From Lachnospiraceae bacterium (GTDB lineage Bacteria; Bacillota; Clostridia; Lachnospirales; Lachnospiraceae), in NCBI GenBank assembly GCA_910574285.1, contig CAJTAL010000017.1, positions 19,971-83,970 of the forward strand: 64,000 nucleotides of DNA, in the 5' to 3' direction. The translations under genes were made by a program, and so were the position numbers. Positions 15,642 to 25,968 of the stretch are shown here, piece after piece. Below the pieces are notes generated by a model that saw only the letters and a list, made by a program, of their open reading frames with translations, was not told where the DNA came from and searched no databases. How positions within the stretch are numbered: the first letter of the stretch is position 1; every line of letters starts with the position of its first letter.

Positions 15642-18185
15642 ATGTTTAAGAAGACAAAAAGATTTTTACTTGTTAGTATGAGTTGTCTTGTTTTACTTTG
15701 CGTATTGATTTTTATATGGTTGAGTTCTGCTATGACCGGAAAGAGCGAGGAAGCGATTAACGAGGTGGGCAAGATTTATATGTCGGAGATGAGCATGCAG
15801 CTTCAGCAGAAGTTTGATGCGATCACCACGTCGTGGATTTCACAGGTGGAGGGAATTATCAGACGGACTCCGCCGGAAGAAAATCAATATGGACAAAAGA
15901 TGCTGGATGAGCTGGCTTTGGGGGCGAGCGTCAGAGGCTTTGAATATCTGGGGCTTTATACGTTTGACGGAGAGTGTGAGGACATATACGGCGGTCCCGT
16001 ATCTTTTTACAGTGAAGAGGAATTTCAGTCGACGATAGAAGAAGAAAAGAAGATAATCAGTGGTTATGATGCAGAGGGAGAGAAATTACTCTTTTTAACG
16101 ATAGACGCAGAGTATCCAATGAAGGGTGGGAAGGACAGCGATATGCTGGTTGCGGGACTTCCTATGAGCCAACTGGAAGCGGCGCTTGTGCTGTATGAAG
16201 AGAGATCCATGGTGTATACGCATATCGTCCGTAAGGACGGAGGATTCGTGGTCAGGTCCGGGGAAGCGTTCCGTGATAATTATTTCGATCGTCTCCTGGA
16301 AACAATATCCTCAGAAAGTGAGAAAAGCCCGGAGGAATATATTGACGAGATTCAGACGGCTATGGAGGAAAACGGAGAGTATTCGGCGCTGGTGATATCA
16401 GACGATACGCACAGGCATATTTATTGCGCCCCGCTTTCTAATTCAGACTGGTATCTTGTGTCGGTTATGCCTTATGGAGTACTGGATGATGCCATCATGC
16501 ATCTGAGCGATGAGCGGCAGAAGAAGATGCTGACGGCAGGGTCCATTATATTGGCAGCCTTGCTGCTTATCTTTATCTTCTATTACCGGATGAGCCAGCA
16601 GCAGTTGGTAGAGCTTGATAAAGCAGAAAAGGCGGCTACCAGCGCGAATAAGGCGAAGAGTGAATTTTTATCCAGTATGAGTCATGATATCCGTACACCG
16701 ATGAATGGAATTGTGGGAATGACGGCGATTGCGATCGCCAACATACAGGATACGGCGAGAGTCCAGGACTGCCTGAAGAAGATCAGTCTGTCAAGCCGGC
16801 ATTTGCTGGGGCTGATTAACGACGTTCTGGATATGTCGAAGATCGAGAGCGGGAAGCTCTCCCTGAATATAGATATCCTGTCATTGCGGGATGTTATGGA
16901 GAATATAGTGAATATCATACAGCCGCAGATTAAGGAGAGGCGGCAGCATTTTGATATCTTTATCGAGAATATTGAATCAGAGGAAGTCTGCTGCGACGGT
17001 GTGCGTCTGAACCAGGTGCTGGTTAATCTGTTGTCTAACGCGATCAAATTCACACCGGAGGAGGGAACGATCAACGTATATCTCTACCAGGAAGCATCCC
17101 CGGCAGGCGATTCATATGTCAGATGCCATTTCCGTGTGAAAGACAATGGTATCGGCATGTCGCAGGAGTTCCAGAGGAAGATATTCGAGACTTTCTCCAG
17201 AGAAGACAGTAAAGTGCAGAAGATTGAAGGAACGGGTCTTGGAATGGCCATCACGAAGTTTATCGTAGGGATGATGGACGGAACGATCGAAGTGGAAAGC
17301 GAGCAGGGAAAAGGAAGCGAATTCCATGTGACGATCGACCTTGAAAGAGCGACAATCCAGGATGCGGATATCGTGCTTCCTCCATGGAGACTTCTGGTGG
17401 TGGATAATAATGAGGATCTGTGCCGCAGCGCGGCATCCGTACTGAAAGGTATCGGCGTGCAGGCTGAATGGGTCCTGAACGGGAGAGAGGCATTACAGAA
17501 GATAGAAGAGAATCATAGAAAGAATGCAGATTATGAGATTATATTATTAGACTGGAAGATGCCGGATATGAACGGTCTGGAGACAACCAGAGGAATCCGG
17601 AAGATCGTGGGGGATGATCTCCCGATCCTGATTATATCGGCTTATGACTGGAGTGATATAGAAGAAGAGGCACGCGCAGCGGGAGCCCAGGGATTTATCT
17701 CCAAGCCGTTGTTCAAATCAAACCTCTATCTTGGTCTCAGCCGTTATGTCGAGGGCATGCTGGAGGATGATGAGCAGGAGACGAACGCAGAGAAGGAGCT
17801 GGATTTTGGAGGGCTTCGTATCCTTCTGGCGGAGGATAACGATTTGAACTGGGAGATTGCAGAGGATATCCTGACAGATGTTGGATTCGAAGTGGAGTGG
17901 GCAGAAAACGGTCAGATCTGTGTTGACAAATTCAAGCAGTCCGAGCTGGGATATTATGACGCTGTCCTTATGGATATCCGTATGCCGGTGATGAACGGGT
18001 ATGATGCGGCAAAGGCGATCCGTGCCCTTGACCGGCCGGATGCCAGACTGCCTATCATCGCCATGACTGCGGACGCATTCTCAGAAGATATTCAGCGATG
18101 TCTGGAATGCGGCATGAATGAGCATGTAGCGAAGCCAATCGATATAGAGAAACTGATGAAATTGCTGAAAAGATATTTGGGTTAG
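15642..18185 (+). CDS. Hybrid sensor histidine kinase with two receiver domains
   Basis: An 847-residue inner-membrane sensor. Membrane helix 1 spans about residues 9-29, an extracytoplasmic sensor region of ~265 residues (Cache-like, unproven) follows, then helix 2 (about 298-318) and a short coiled coil. The kinase core has the H-box FLSSMSHDIRTPMNG with His348, the N-box LSNAIKF, G1 KDNGIGM and G2 GTGLGM. Two receiver domains follow: one at about 583-695 with phospho-acceptor Asp in LLDWKMPD (about 636), one at about 725-845 with VLMDIRMP (about 776). Phosphate would pass His to Asp, then via the Hpt protein two genes downstream. The gene is cotranscribed with the response regulator, which starts within 40 bp. 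Confidence 0.92.
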   Translation: MFKKTKRFLLVSMSCLVLLCVLIFIWLSSAMTGKSEEAINEVGKIYMSEMSMQLQQKFDAITTSWISQVEGIIRRTPPEENQYGQKMLDELALGASVRGFEYLGLYTFDGECEDIYGGPVSFYSEEEFQSTIEEEKKIISGYDAEGEKLLFLTIDAEYPMKGGKDSDMLVAGLPMSQLEAALVLYEERSMVYTHIVRKDGGFVVRSGEAFRDNYFDRLLETISSESEKSPEEYIDEIQTAMEENGEYSALVISDDTHRHIYCAPLSNSDWYLVSVMPYGVLDDAIMHLSDERQKKMLTAGSIILAALLLIFIFYYRMSQQQLVELDKAEKAATSANKAKSEFLSSMSHDIRTPMNGIVGMTAIAIANIQDTARVQDCLKKISLSSRHLLGLINDVLDMSKIESGKLSLNIDILSLRDVMENIVNIIQPQIKERRQHFDIFIENIESEEVCCDGVRLNQVLVNLLSNAIKFTPEEGTINVYLYQEASPAGDSYVRCHFRVKDNGIGMSQEFQRKIFETFSREDSKVQKIEGTGLGMAITKFIVGMMDGTIEVESEQGKGSEFHVTIDLERATIQDADIVLPPWRLLVVDNNEDLCRSAASVLKGIGVQAEWVLNGREALQKIEENHRKNADYEIILLDWKMPDMNGLETTRGIRKIVGDDLPILIISAYDWSDIEEEARAAGAQGFISKPLFKSNLYLGLSRYVEGMLEDDEQETNAEKELDFGGLRILLAEDNDLNWEIAEDILTDVGFEVEWAENGQICVDKFKQSELGYYDAVLMDIRMPVMNGYDAAKAIRALDRPDARLPIIAMTADAFSEDIQRCLECGMNEHVAKPIDIEKLMKLLKRYLG

Positions 18186-18223
18186 ACGGATTGGGTAAGG
18201 TTGGAAAGAGGTATGATGATTCG

Positions 18224-20251
18224 ATGAAAGAGACATTTGACAAAAAAAAGATATTAATTGTAGATGATTCGGAGATTAACCGTTCTCTGCTGTCAGATAT
18301 GCTCGCGGACGAATACGAGATCATAGAAGCGGAGAACGGAATGGAGGCGTCGGTGATCCTGCATGAGCATGAACAAGACATTTCTTTGATGCTTTTGGAT
18401 ATTATGATGCCGGTTATGGATGGTTTCGAGACGCTGGAAGTCATGAATAAGAATGATTGGATCAAAGATATTCCGGTCATCATGATATCGGCGGAAACCG
18501 TCCCGGCATATGTAGAAAGGGCATACGACCTGGGGGTACAGGACTTTATAAACAGGCCTTTTGATGAGCGGACGGTGCGCAGAAGGGTCGTGAATACACT
18601 TCTTCTCTTTGCCAAGCAGAAGGAATTATCACATATGGTGATGAATCAGATCATGGAGAAAGAGAACGATAATAAGCTGATGATAGAGATTCTGTCTAAT
18701 ATCGTAGAGTTCCGTAACGGAGAGAGCGGGCTTCACGTGCTGCATATCCGGGTGTTGACAGAGATCATACTGAAATGGCTGGTGGACCACGGAGAATACG
18801 GTCTTTCTCTGGATGATATCAATCTGATCTGCAATGCTTCTGCATTGCACGATATAGGGAAGATATCGATCCCGTCGGAAGTGTTGAATAAGCCGGGACG
18901 TCTGACGGATGAAGAATTTAAGATTATGAAGGGACATGCGTTGGAGGGAGCAAGACTTTTGCAGGATATCCCGATGAGGCAGAATGAACCCCTGATTCAA
19001 TTGGGATATCAGATCTGCAGGTGGCATCATGAGCGGTTCGACGGAAGAGGATATCCTGATGGGCTAAAAGGGGATGAGATCCCGATTGCAGCGCAGGTAG
19101 TGGCATTGGCGGATGTATACGACGCGCTGACCAGCAAGCGCGTATATAAGCCTGCGTTTTCACATGAAAAAGCAGTGGAAATGATCCTGAACGGAGAATG
19201 CGGGGTTTTTAATCCGATTCTCATGACGTGCCTGAAAGAGCTGTCGGTATCTCTAAGAGACGAATTAAGACAGCGTTCTGACGCACAGAACTTCCAGGAA
19301 GAGGCTTTGGATGTGGTAGAACACATGATGGACAGCGGCGAACTGGATGTATCAGACCGGACACTTAAGCTCCTGGAGCATGAAAGGGTAAAATATCAAT
19401 TTTTTGCCGAATTGTCTCAGGAGATTCTGTTTGAATATACGACTACTCCGGAGATGATGATTCTGTCCGAATGGGGTGCAAGATATCTGAATATGCCGGA
19501 GATGATTCCGAATCCCGGTAAAGACGCGTTTGGGACAGAATTGTTTTCACCGGAAGATTTTGAAGATTTTCTCTCGCTGCTTGAGAACACGGCGCCGGAG
19601 AATCCGATGATTGAGAAAAAATATCTGTTAAATGTAAATGGACAGGAAAGATGGAGCAAGGTGGTGGCGCGTTCCATGTGGGCGTCATGGGAGCCTCCGG
19701 AGTATGCGGGAGCAATCGGCAAGATAGTCGATGTCCATGAAGACTGTGAGAAGATGAACCATCTGGAGATTATAGCGACGCACGATTCCCTTACGGGACT
19801 CTTGAATCATAAAGCGGCAAAGGCTCAGATATCGGCGATTCTCGCAAAGAATGATGGAAAGAAATATATTATGATCATATTTGACCTGGATCATTTTAAA
19901 GTGGCAAATGATACGTTCGGGCATCTGTTCGGAGACAAGGTATTAAAGCACGTAGCCGAAGCAATGAGGAAGAATACCAGAGATTTTGACATTCTTGCCC
20001 GGATGGGCGGCGATGAATTCCTGCTGTTTATGCCATGCGGCGATGAGGTAGAAGCGCTGGTACAGCGTATCTTCCAACTGCTGCACAGTAAGTTCCATGG
20101 ATTTACCATCAAGGTAAGCATGGGAGTAGCCCGTGCGGAGGAATGCGAAGGAAATTATGACACATTGTTCCATATGGCGGATGAGGCGCTATATGAAGTG
20201 AAGCGTAATGGCCGGAATAATTATTGCTTTTATGATAAAGAAAATATGTAA
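18224..20251 (+). CDS. Response regulator with HD-GYP and GGDEF domains
   Basis: A 675-residue cytoplasmic protein. Residues 8-125: receiver domain (ILIVDDSEINR; Asp in MLLDIMMPVMDGF). About 145-330: HD-GYP phosphodiesterase with ALHDIGKISIP (HD at about 208) and RWHHERFDGRGYPDGL (GYP at about 276), all key residues present. About 385-490: a PAS-like region. About 510-670: diguanylate cyclase with RMGGDEFLLF (GGDEF at about 594) intact. It may therefore both make and degrade cyclic-di-GMP, switched by phosphorylation. The frame is open to a TTG at 18191, but the ATG at 18224 with AGAGG upstream gives the natural receiver start. The partner kinase is upstream and Hpt downstream. Confidence 0.9.
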   Translation: MKETFDKKKILIVDDSEINRSLLSDMLADEYEIIEAENGMEASVILHEHEQDISLMLLDIMMPVMDGFETLEVMNKNDWIKDIPVIMISAETVPAYVERAYDLGVQDFINRPFDERTVRRRVVNTLLLFAKQKELSHMVMNQIMEKENDNKLMIEILSNIVEFRNGESGLHVLHIRVLTEIILKWLVDHGEYGLSLDDINLICNASALHDIGKISIPSEVLNKPGRLTDEEFKIMKGHALEGARLLQDIPMRQNEPLIQLGYQICRWHHERFDGRGYPDGLKGDEIPIAAQVVALADVYDALTSKRVYKPAFSHEKAVEMILNGECGVFNPILMTCLKELSVSLRDELRQRSDAQNFQEEALDVVEHMMDSGELDVSDRTLKLLEHERVKYQFFAELSQEILFEYTTTPEMMILSEWGARYLNMPEMIPNPGKDAFGTELFSPEDFEDFLSLLENTAPENPMIEKKYLLNVNGQERWSKVVARSMWASWEPPEYAGAIGKIVDVHEDCEKMNHLEIIATHDSLTGLLNHKAAKAQISAILAKNDGKKYIMIIFDLDHFKVANDTFGHLFGDKVLKHVAEAMRKNTRDFDILARMGGDEFLLFMPCGDEVEALVQRIFQLLHSKFHGFTIKVSMGVARAEECEGNYDTLFHMADEALYEVKRNGRNNYCFYDKENM

Positions 20252-20268
20252 TTGGGAGGAACGAAAGC

Positions 20269-20631
20269 ATGACGGTAAAAGAATGTTATGAAAAGATGGG
20301 GGCAGATTATGACAGTGTGATGGGGAGACTGAGGAAAGACGAAAGAGTGCAGAAATTTCTTCTTAAATTCCTGAATGATAAGAGTTATGAATTGTTGTGC
20401 AGTTCGATGGAGGCGAATGATATGAATGAAGCGTTCCGGGCGGCGCATACGATAAAAGGAGTGTGTCAGAACCTTTCTCTGGATCCTCTTTATGAGTCTG
20501 CTTCCGAGCTGGCGGAAAGACTGCGGAACGGCCAGGAGTATGCCGAAGACGTAGAAGTTCTCGTGGAGCAGGTAAAGAAAGATTATACGTGTACGGTGGA
20601 TTGTATCAGGGAGCTGGCGGACAGCGTATAG
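20269..20631 (+). CDS. Hpt (histidine phosphotransfer) domain protein
   Basis: A 120-residue all-helical protein with the Hpt motif FRAAHTIKGVCQNLSL; His60 is the predicted phospho-acceptor. It starts 17 bp after the response regulator with GGGAGG upstream, so it is part of the same operon. It probably shuttles phosphate between the hybrid kinase's receiver domains and the receiver of the HD-GYP/GGDEF protein. Confidence 0.88.
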   Translation: MTVKECYEKMGADYDSVMGRLRKDERVQKFLLKFLNDKSYELLCSSMEANDMNEAFRAAHTIKGVCQNLSLDPLYESASELAERLRNGQEYAEDVEVLVEQVKKDYTCTVDCIRELADSV

Positions 20632-20785
20632 ACGAAAGACAGTGAATTGAGAGAAAATGAAATTTGGAGTGCACTCTGTTGCAAACCGAACCGGGCAAAA
20701 TTACATAAAATCGACAGTGATCATTTTAAAATGAAGGAAAAGAGGATAGAAATTGCATAAATCAAGAAAATAATGAAAAAAAACC

Positions 20786-20814
20786 TTGTGTTCTGCGTAG
20801 AAATAATTTAAAAT
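20786..20814 (+). promoter_or_regulatory. Candidate gdhA promoter
   Basis: TTGTGT (20786-20791), a 17-nt spacer and TAAAAT (20809-20814). It predicts a leader of about 190 nt that begins just at the hairpin region. Confidence 0.55.
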
Positions 20815-20820
20815 ATGAAA

Positions 20821-20866
20821 GAACAGAGGCATGAAACGGAATGGGCTTCTGTCTGTTCCGTTTTTT
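20821..20866 (+). terminator. Terminator-like hairpin with competing stem in the gdhA leader
   Basis: ACGGAA (20836-20841) can pair with TTCCGT (20856-20861), followed by a T-run: a short intrinsic terminator. GAACAGA (20821-20827) can instead pair with TCTGTTC (20852-20858), which shares bases with the terminator stem. The arrangement suggests attenuation but could be fortuitous. Confidence 0.45.
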
Positions 20867-20867
20867 A

Positions 20868-20969
20868 TGCGCAGCCCCGTGCAGAAGAAGTATGCCGCTA
20901 AGGCGGCGCACGGGGCGCGCGGCGAGTAGGGAAAAGTCTTCCCTGCTCGATTGTACAGTCTCGTGCAGC
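20868..20969 (-). repeat. Structured intergenic repeat, copy 2
   Basis: Inverted copy of the 14678-14788 element. The long hairpin is kept: one C-to-T change in a stem is tolerated as a G-U pair. It lies in the gdhA leader, between promoter and ribosome site, so it would be transcribed with gdhA. Confidence 0.8.
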
Positions 20970-21004
20970 TTTAGAGTTTTGAAAAAAGATTTATTAGGAG
21001 GTAG

Positions 21005-22345
<1,341 letters not shown>

Positions 22346-22379
22346 CGTATAAGAAGAGAATAGATAAGATAGATAGATT

Positions 22380-22430
22380 AAGAGGAGCGGGATGTCTTGG
22401 TTAGGGTCAGAGGCATCCTGCTCCTCTTAA
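22380..22430 (+). terminator. gdhA terminator
   Basis: Stem AAGAGGAGCGGGATG (22380-22394) with CATCCTGCTCCTCTT (22414-22428), near perfect, 35 bp after the stop codon. The T-run is short. Confidence 0.8.
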
Positions 22431-22494
22431 TATGCCGTTTATCAGCGTTGTGAGTCACATTTATCTTCATATGCATATTTGATTTTTGCAAAAA

Positions 22495-22520
22495 AATAAG
22501 AGACATCTCTGTCTCTTATT
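22495..22520 (-). terminator. Terminator of the tRNA operon
   Basis: Perfect 11-bp stem (22495-22505 with 22510-22520) and, on the minus strand, a T-run directly after it. It ends the tRNA-Val/tRNA-Met transcript. Confidence 0.85.
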
Positions 22521-22540
22521 CTTACACTTCTTCAGGAAAG

Positions 22541-22614
22541 TAGCGGGAACTGGATTTGAACCAGCGACACCACGGGTATGAACCGTGTGCTCTCGCCAAC
22601 TGAGCTATCCCGCC
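22541..22614 (-). tRNA. tRNA-Met (anticodon CAT)
   Basis: A 74-nt cloverleaf on the minus strand. The acceptor stem is GGCGGGA/TCCCGCT with discriminator A; the D arm is TAGCTCAGTTGG; the anticodon arm is CACGG-TTCATAC-CCGTG; the T arm contains GGTTCAAATCC. CCA is not encoded. The G:T at the first acceptor pair and the D-arm are those of an elongator-type tRNA; a modified anticodon (tRNA-Ile2) cannot be excluded from sequence alone. Confidence 0.93.
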
Positions 22615-22657
22615 ATTTATAAACCTGTAAAATATTTACAACAGATATTGTTGTAAA

Positions 22658-22730
22658 TGGGACCTATAGGGCTCGAACCTATGACCCTCTGCTTGTAAGG
22701 CAGATGCTCTCCCAGCTGAGCTAAGATCCC
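22658..22730 (-). tRNA. tRNA-Val (anticodon TAC)
   Basis: A 73-nt cloverleaf on the minus strand. The acceptor stem is GGGATCT/AGGTCCC, the anticodon arm TCTGC-CTTACAA-GCAGA and the T arm GGTTCGAGCCC. CCA is not encoded. It lies 43 bp upstream of tRNA-Met in the same transcript. Confidence 0.94.
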
Positions 22731-22767
22731 TTATTGAAGCAAGTCCTTATCTCGAACCTGCTTGCCT

Positions 22768-22797
22768 ATTATACTATTAAAAATCATATATTGTCAA
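22768..22797 (-). promoter_or_regulatory. Promoter of the tRNA operon
   Basis: On the minus strand: perfect TTGACA (22792-22797), an 18-nt spacer and perfect TATAAT (22768-22773), 37 bp before tRNA-Val. Confidence 0.8.
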
Positions 22798-22815
22798 CAC
22801 TTTTTTACAAATTTT

Positions 22816-23922
22816 TCAATTTTTTTTCAAATATATTTTTTGAAGGTATTCTATCTTTGCCGACATATTGTCCATCAGGAGATCCGCAACCGTAAGCGCG
22901 GCCATGGATTCTACCACGACTACGGCTCTTGGGACGATTACTGGGTCATGGCGTCCTGTGATTGCGATATGCGTGTTCTGTCCGTGAATATCTACGGTTT
23001 CCTGCTCTGAGGATATAGAAGGGGTAGGTTTGACGGCGGCCCTTAATACAACCCTGCCTCCGTCGCTTAATCCGCCGAGTGTCCCGCCGGAATGATTTGA
23101 GCGTTTCAATATCTGTCCGTTTTCTTCATAGAAAGGATCATTGTTGGTGCTGCCTTTGGCACATGAGACCTGGAAACCGTCGCCGATCTCCACGCCCTTG
23201 ACGGCGCCGACGGACATGACGGCCTGGGCCAGGCATGCGTCCAGTTTGCGGAATACAGGTTCTCCGACCCCTGCGGGCATCCCCTCTATGATACATTCGA
23301 TGACTCCGCCCGAAGAATCCTGGCTCTTGATACATTCTTCCAGATAAAGGGCAGCGTCCCTGGCATATGCGTTGTTCGGCATGTAGAGAGGATTCTCATA
23401 GATCTCTTCGTAACGGTAACTTTCATTGGGTATGACTATGCTGCCGATGGATTTTGTATAGGCAGTGATATGGATTCCGAGATTCTCAAGCAGAAGCGAT
23501 GCTACGGCGCCGGCGGCGACGCGTCCGATGGTTTCCCGGCCTGACGTCCTTCCGCCCCCGCGGTAATCGCGGAAACCGTATTTCTCATGGAAGGTATAAT
23601 CGGCGTGCCCCGGACGGAAACAGTCTTTGATCTGTCCGTAATCCCTGGAACGCTGATCCATGTTGCGCACCATCAGTGAGATAGGGGTTCCGGTGGTACG
23701 GCCTTCGAATACGCCGGAGAGTATCTCGGCACGGTCGGATTCTTGCCTTGCGGTGGTGTATTTGCTCTGTCCAGGTTTCCGCCGGTTTAAGAATGTCTGT
23801 ATATGATCTTCCGTAAGGGGAAGTCCGGCGGGGCATCCGTCGATTACGACGCCGATCGCCGCTCCGTGCGATTCTCCCCAGGTTGTGATCGTAAAGGAAT
23901 TTCCGTAAATTGATCCGGTCAT
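22816..23922 (-). CDS. aroC: Chorismate synthase
   Basis: A 368-residue FMN-dependent enzyme, the last step of the shikimate pathway (EPSP to chorismate), cytoplasmic. Signatures seen: TTWGESHGAAIGVVIDGCPAG at the start, RPGHADYTFHEKYGFRDYRGGGRTSGRETIGRVAAGA (residues about 103-140) and NHSGGTLGGLSDG. Length is normal. AGGAGG before the start ATG on the minus strand supports it. No other shikimate genes are adjacent. Confidence 0.97.
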   Translation of the reverse strand: MTGSIYGNSFTITTWGESHGAAIGVVIDGCPAGLPLTEDHIQTFLNRRKPGQSKYTTARQESDRAEILSGVFEGRTTGTPISLMVRNMDQRSRDYGQIKDCFRPGHADYTFHEKYGFRDYRGGGRTSGRETIGRVAAGAVASLLLENLGIHITAYTKSIGSIVIPNESYRYEEIYENPLYMPNNAYARDAALYLEECIKSQDSSGGVIECIIEGMPAGVGEPVFRKLDACLAQAVMSVGAVKGVEIGDGFQVSCAKGSTNNDPFYEENGQILKRSNHSGGTLGGLSDGGRVVLRAAVKPTPSISSEQETVDIHGQNTHIAITGRHDPVIVPRAVVVVESMAALTVADLLMDNMSAKIEYLQKIYLKKN

Positions 23923-23997
23923 AAGTAAGCCTCCTGAATTTAACCATAACAGATATGAATGTCAAAATTCTTTTTAACCCCAATATCTTAATATAAT

Positions 23998-24014
23998 TGT
24001 AATATAATTGCAAT
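23998..24014 (+). promoter_or_regulatory. Near-match WalR-like box before the L,D-transpeptidase
   Basis: TGTAAT, five bases, TGCAAT: one mismatch to TGTWAH-N5-TGTWAH, ~100 bp before the start codon. AT-rich DNA produces such sites by chance, so this is weak on its own. Confidence 0.3.
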
Positions 24015-24118
24015 ATCTTCAGAAAATATTCATTATTTTTTTCATCGGTTTTTCTGTACTTTTAAATATATGCATATTATAATATACAAGTATGAAATTA
24101 TAAAGGGGAGTAGGGTTG

Positions 24119-25954
24119 ATGGGTAATCAAGATAAAAAGGCAGAAGAGGTTGACGGTAAATCAGTGGCAGAAGTTCAGGACAGCCTTAATGATTCTAACG
24201 CTTTAGAGGGAACAGATGACAGCAATGAAAAATCACGTAAAAAACAAAATCGTAAAAAACGTTCTGATCGCGCTGACGTATCTTCTCATGACCATATTTC
24301 TGAAACAGATAGATCCGATACATCGGAACGAGGAAAGAGCAAAGGAGCTCCGAAGAAAAGAAAGAAGAAAACTTTGACGGAGGAACCGGAAGGAAACAGG
24401 AAAAAAACTTCGAAAGAAGGTCAGAAGAGACCGTCCGGAAAGGAACAAAAGAAAGAGTACCGCGACAGTCCCGTATCAGACGGCTGGGACGGCGATGAAG
24501 AGGATGAGATGGAGAAGAAGGGAACAGGGAGGAAAAGACGTAAGAAAGGGAAGAAGAATAAGAAGAGCTGGAAGATAGCGGCAATCGTATTCGGAAGCGT
24601 GCTGGGTGTATTGGTACTGGCTTATGTCGGGATTGCAATGTATTTTGACAGTCATTTTCTGTTCTTTACCAAGATAAACGGAATGGATTTTTCCATGAAA
24701 GACATCAAACAGGTAGAAGAGTATATGGAGAAGCAGGTTTCGGATTATACTCTGACATTGGAGAAATCAGGCGGTGAACAGGAGAAGATCAACGGAAGTG
24801 ATATTGGAATAAAATATGTTTCGGGAAAGCAATTAAAGAAGCTTATGGAGGAACAGGATAATTTTCTTTGGATCAAGTCTCTGTGGGAGCACCCGGAGAT
24901 CGAAGCAGAGATGGGTGTGGAATACGACGAGGCGGCTCTGGGAGGAGTGGTTTCAAATCTTGCATGTATGAATCCGGAGAATCAGACGGCGTCTGTAGAC
25001 GCTTATCCGGCGTTTCAGGAGGGGCAGTTTGTGGTAGTGCCGGAAGTAGTAGGGACCCAGCTTAATATGGAAGTGTTTAACGCGAAGATTGCGGAGGCGA
25101 TCAACGGGTTCCAGCCTACACTGAATCTTTCCGAGGCAGAGTGCTATCTGAAGCCGCGGTTTGTGTCAGATTCACCGGAAGTGGTGGCGGCAAAGGATGC
25201 GATGAACAGCTATCTGGGCGCTAACATCACATATGATTTTAATCCGAATACGGAAGTGGTGGATGCGTCTGTGATATCACAATGGGTTCGTGCAGACGGA
25301 GAGATGAACGTCACCTTTGACGAAGGGGCCGTCCGGGCATTTGTCCAGAGCCTGGCGGATAAATACGATACAAAAGGGAAACCAAGGAGTTTTACTACGG
25401 CGACGGGAAATGTTGTGACGGTAGAAGGCGGAAGCTACGGCTGGAAGATAGACCAGGAGGCGGAGTATAATGCGTTGATTGCCAATATCCAGAATGCCGA
25501 GACTGTGACGCGGGAGGCAAATTACGCGAGCCGGGGGGCAAGCCATAGCGGAAACGATGTGGGCAGTACTTACGCGGAAGTAGATTTGTCGGCGCAGCAG
25601 ATGTATTTTATTCAAAACGGTCAGGTAGTGCTGCAGTCCGGTGTAGTTACCGGCAATCCGAATAAAGGGAACGCGACGCCCCAGGGAGTCTATTCACTGG
25701 CATGGAAGGCTCTCGATCAGGTGCTGCGCGGGACAAGGCAGCCGGACGGAACTTATGAATATGAGACTCCGGTGAAGTACTGGATGCCGTTCAACGGCGG
25801 TATCGGTTTTCATGACGCGACCTGGCAGTCTTCTTTCGGAGGCAACAGATACCAGACACACGGTTCTCATGGCTGTGTGAATCTGCCTTACAATATCGCG
25901 GGGCAGCTATATCAGCTAATATCTGCGGGAACGCCGGTAGTCTGCCATTATTGA
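24119..25954 (+). CDS. L,D-transpeptidase (YkuD) with peptidoglycan-binding region
   Basis: A 611-residue membrane-anchored enzyme that forms 3-3 crosslinks in peptidoglycan. A very basic, low-complexity cytoplasmic tail (residues 1-145, many KKRKKK runs) is followed by a single membrane helix (about 150-172), a PG_binding_4-type tandem region (about 180-450) and a C-terminal YkuD domain (about 485-611) with the catalytic motif HGSHGCVNLP (Cys near residue 590). The ATG at 24119, with AAGGGGAG upstream, is preferred over the adjoining TTG. The stop codon overlaps the next possible ATG, so tgt is likely cotranscribed. A WalR-like box lies upstream. Confidence 0.92.
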   Translation: MGNQDKKAEEVDGKSVAEVQDSLNDSNALEGTDDSNEKSRKKQNRKKRSDRADVSSHDHISETDRSDTSERGKSKGAPKKRKKKTLTEEPEGNRKKTSKEGQKRPSGKEQKKEYRDSPVSDGWDGDEEDEMEKKGTGRKRRKKGKKNKKSWKIAAIVFGSVLGVLVLAYVGIAMYFDSHFLFFTKINGMDFSMKDIKQVEEYMEKQVSDYTLTLEKSGGEQEKINGSDIGIKYVSGKQLKKLMEEQDNFLWIKSLWEHPEIEAEMGVEYDEAALGGVVSNLACMNPENQTASVDAYPAFQEGQFVVVPEVVGTQLNMEVFNAKIAEAINGFQPTLNLSEAECYLKPRFVSDSPEVVAAKDAMNSYLGANITYDFNPNTEVVDASVISQWVRADGEMNVTFDEGAVRAFVQSLADKYDTKGKPRSFTTATGNVVTVEGGSYGWKIDQEAEYNALIANIQNAETVTREANYASRGASHSGNDVGSTYAEVDLSAQQMYFIQNGQVVLQSGVVTGNPNKGNATPQGVYSLAWKALDQVLRGTRQPDGTYEYETPVKYWMPFNGGIGFHDATWQSSFGGNRYQTHGSHGCVNLPYNIAGQLYQLISAGTPVVCHY

Positions 25955-25968
25955 TGAAGGAGAAGAAA

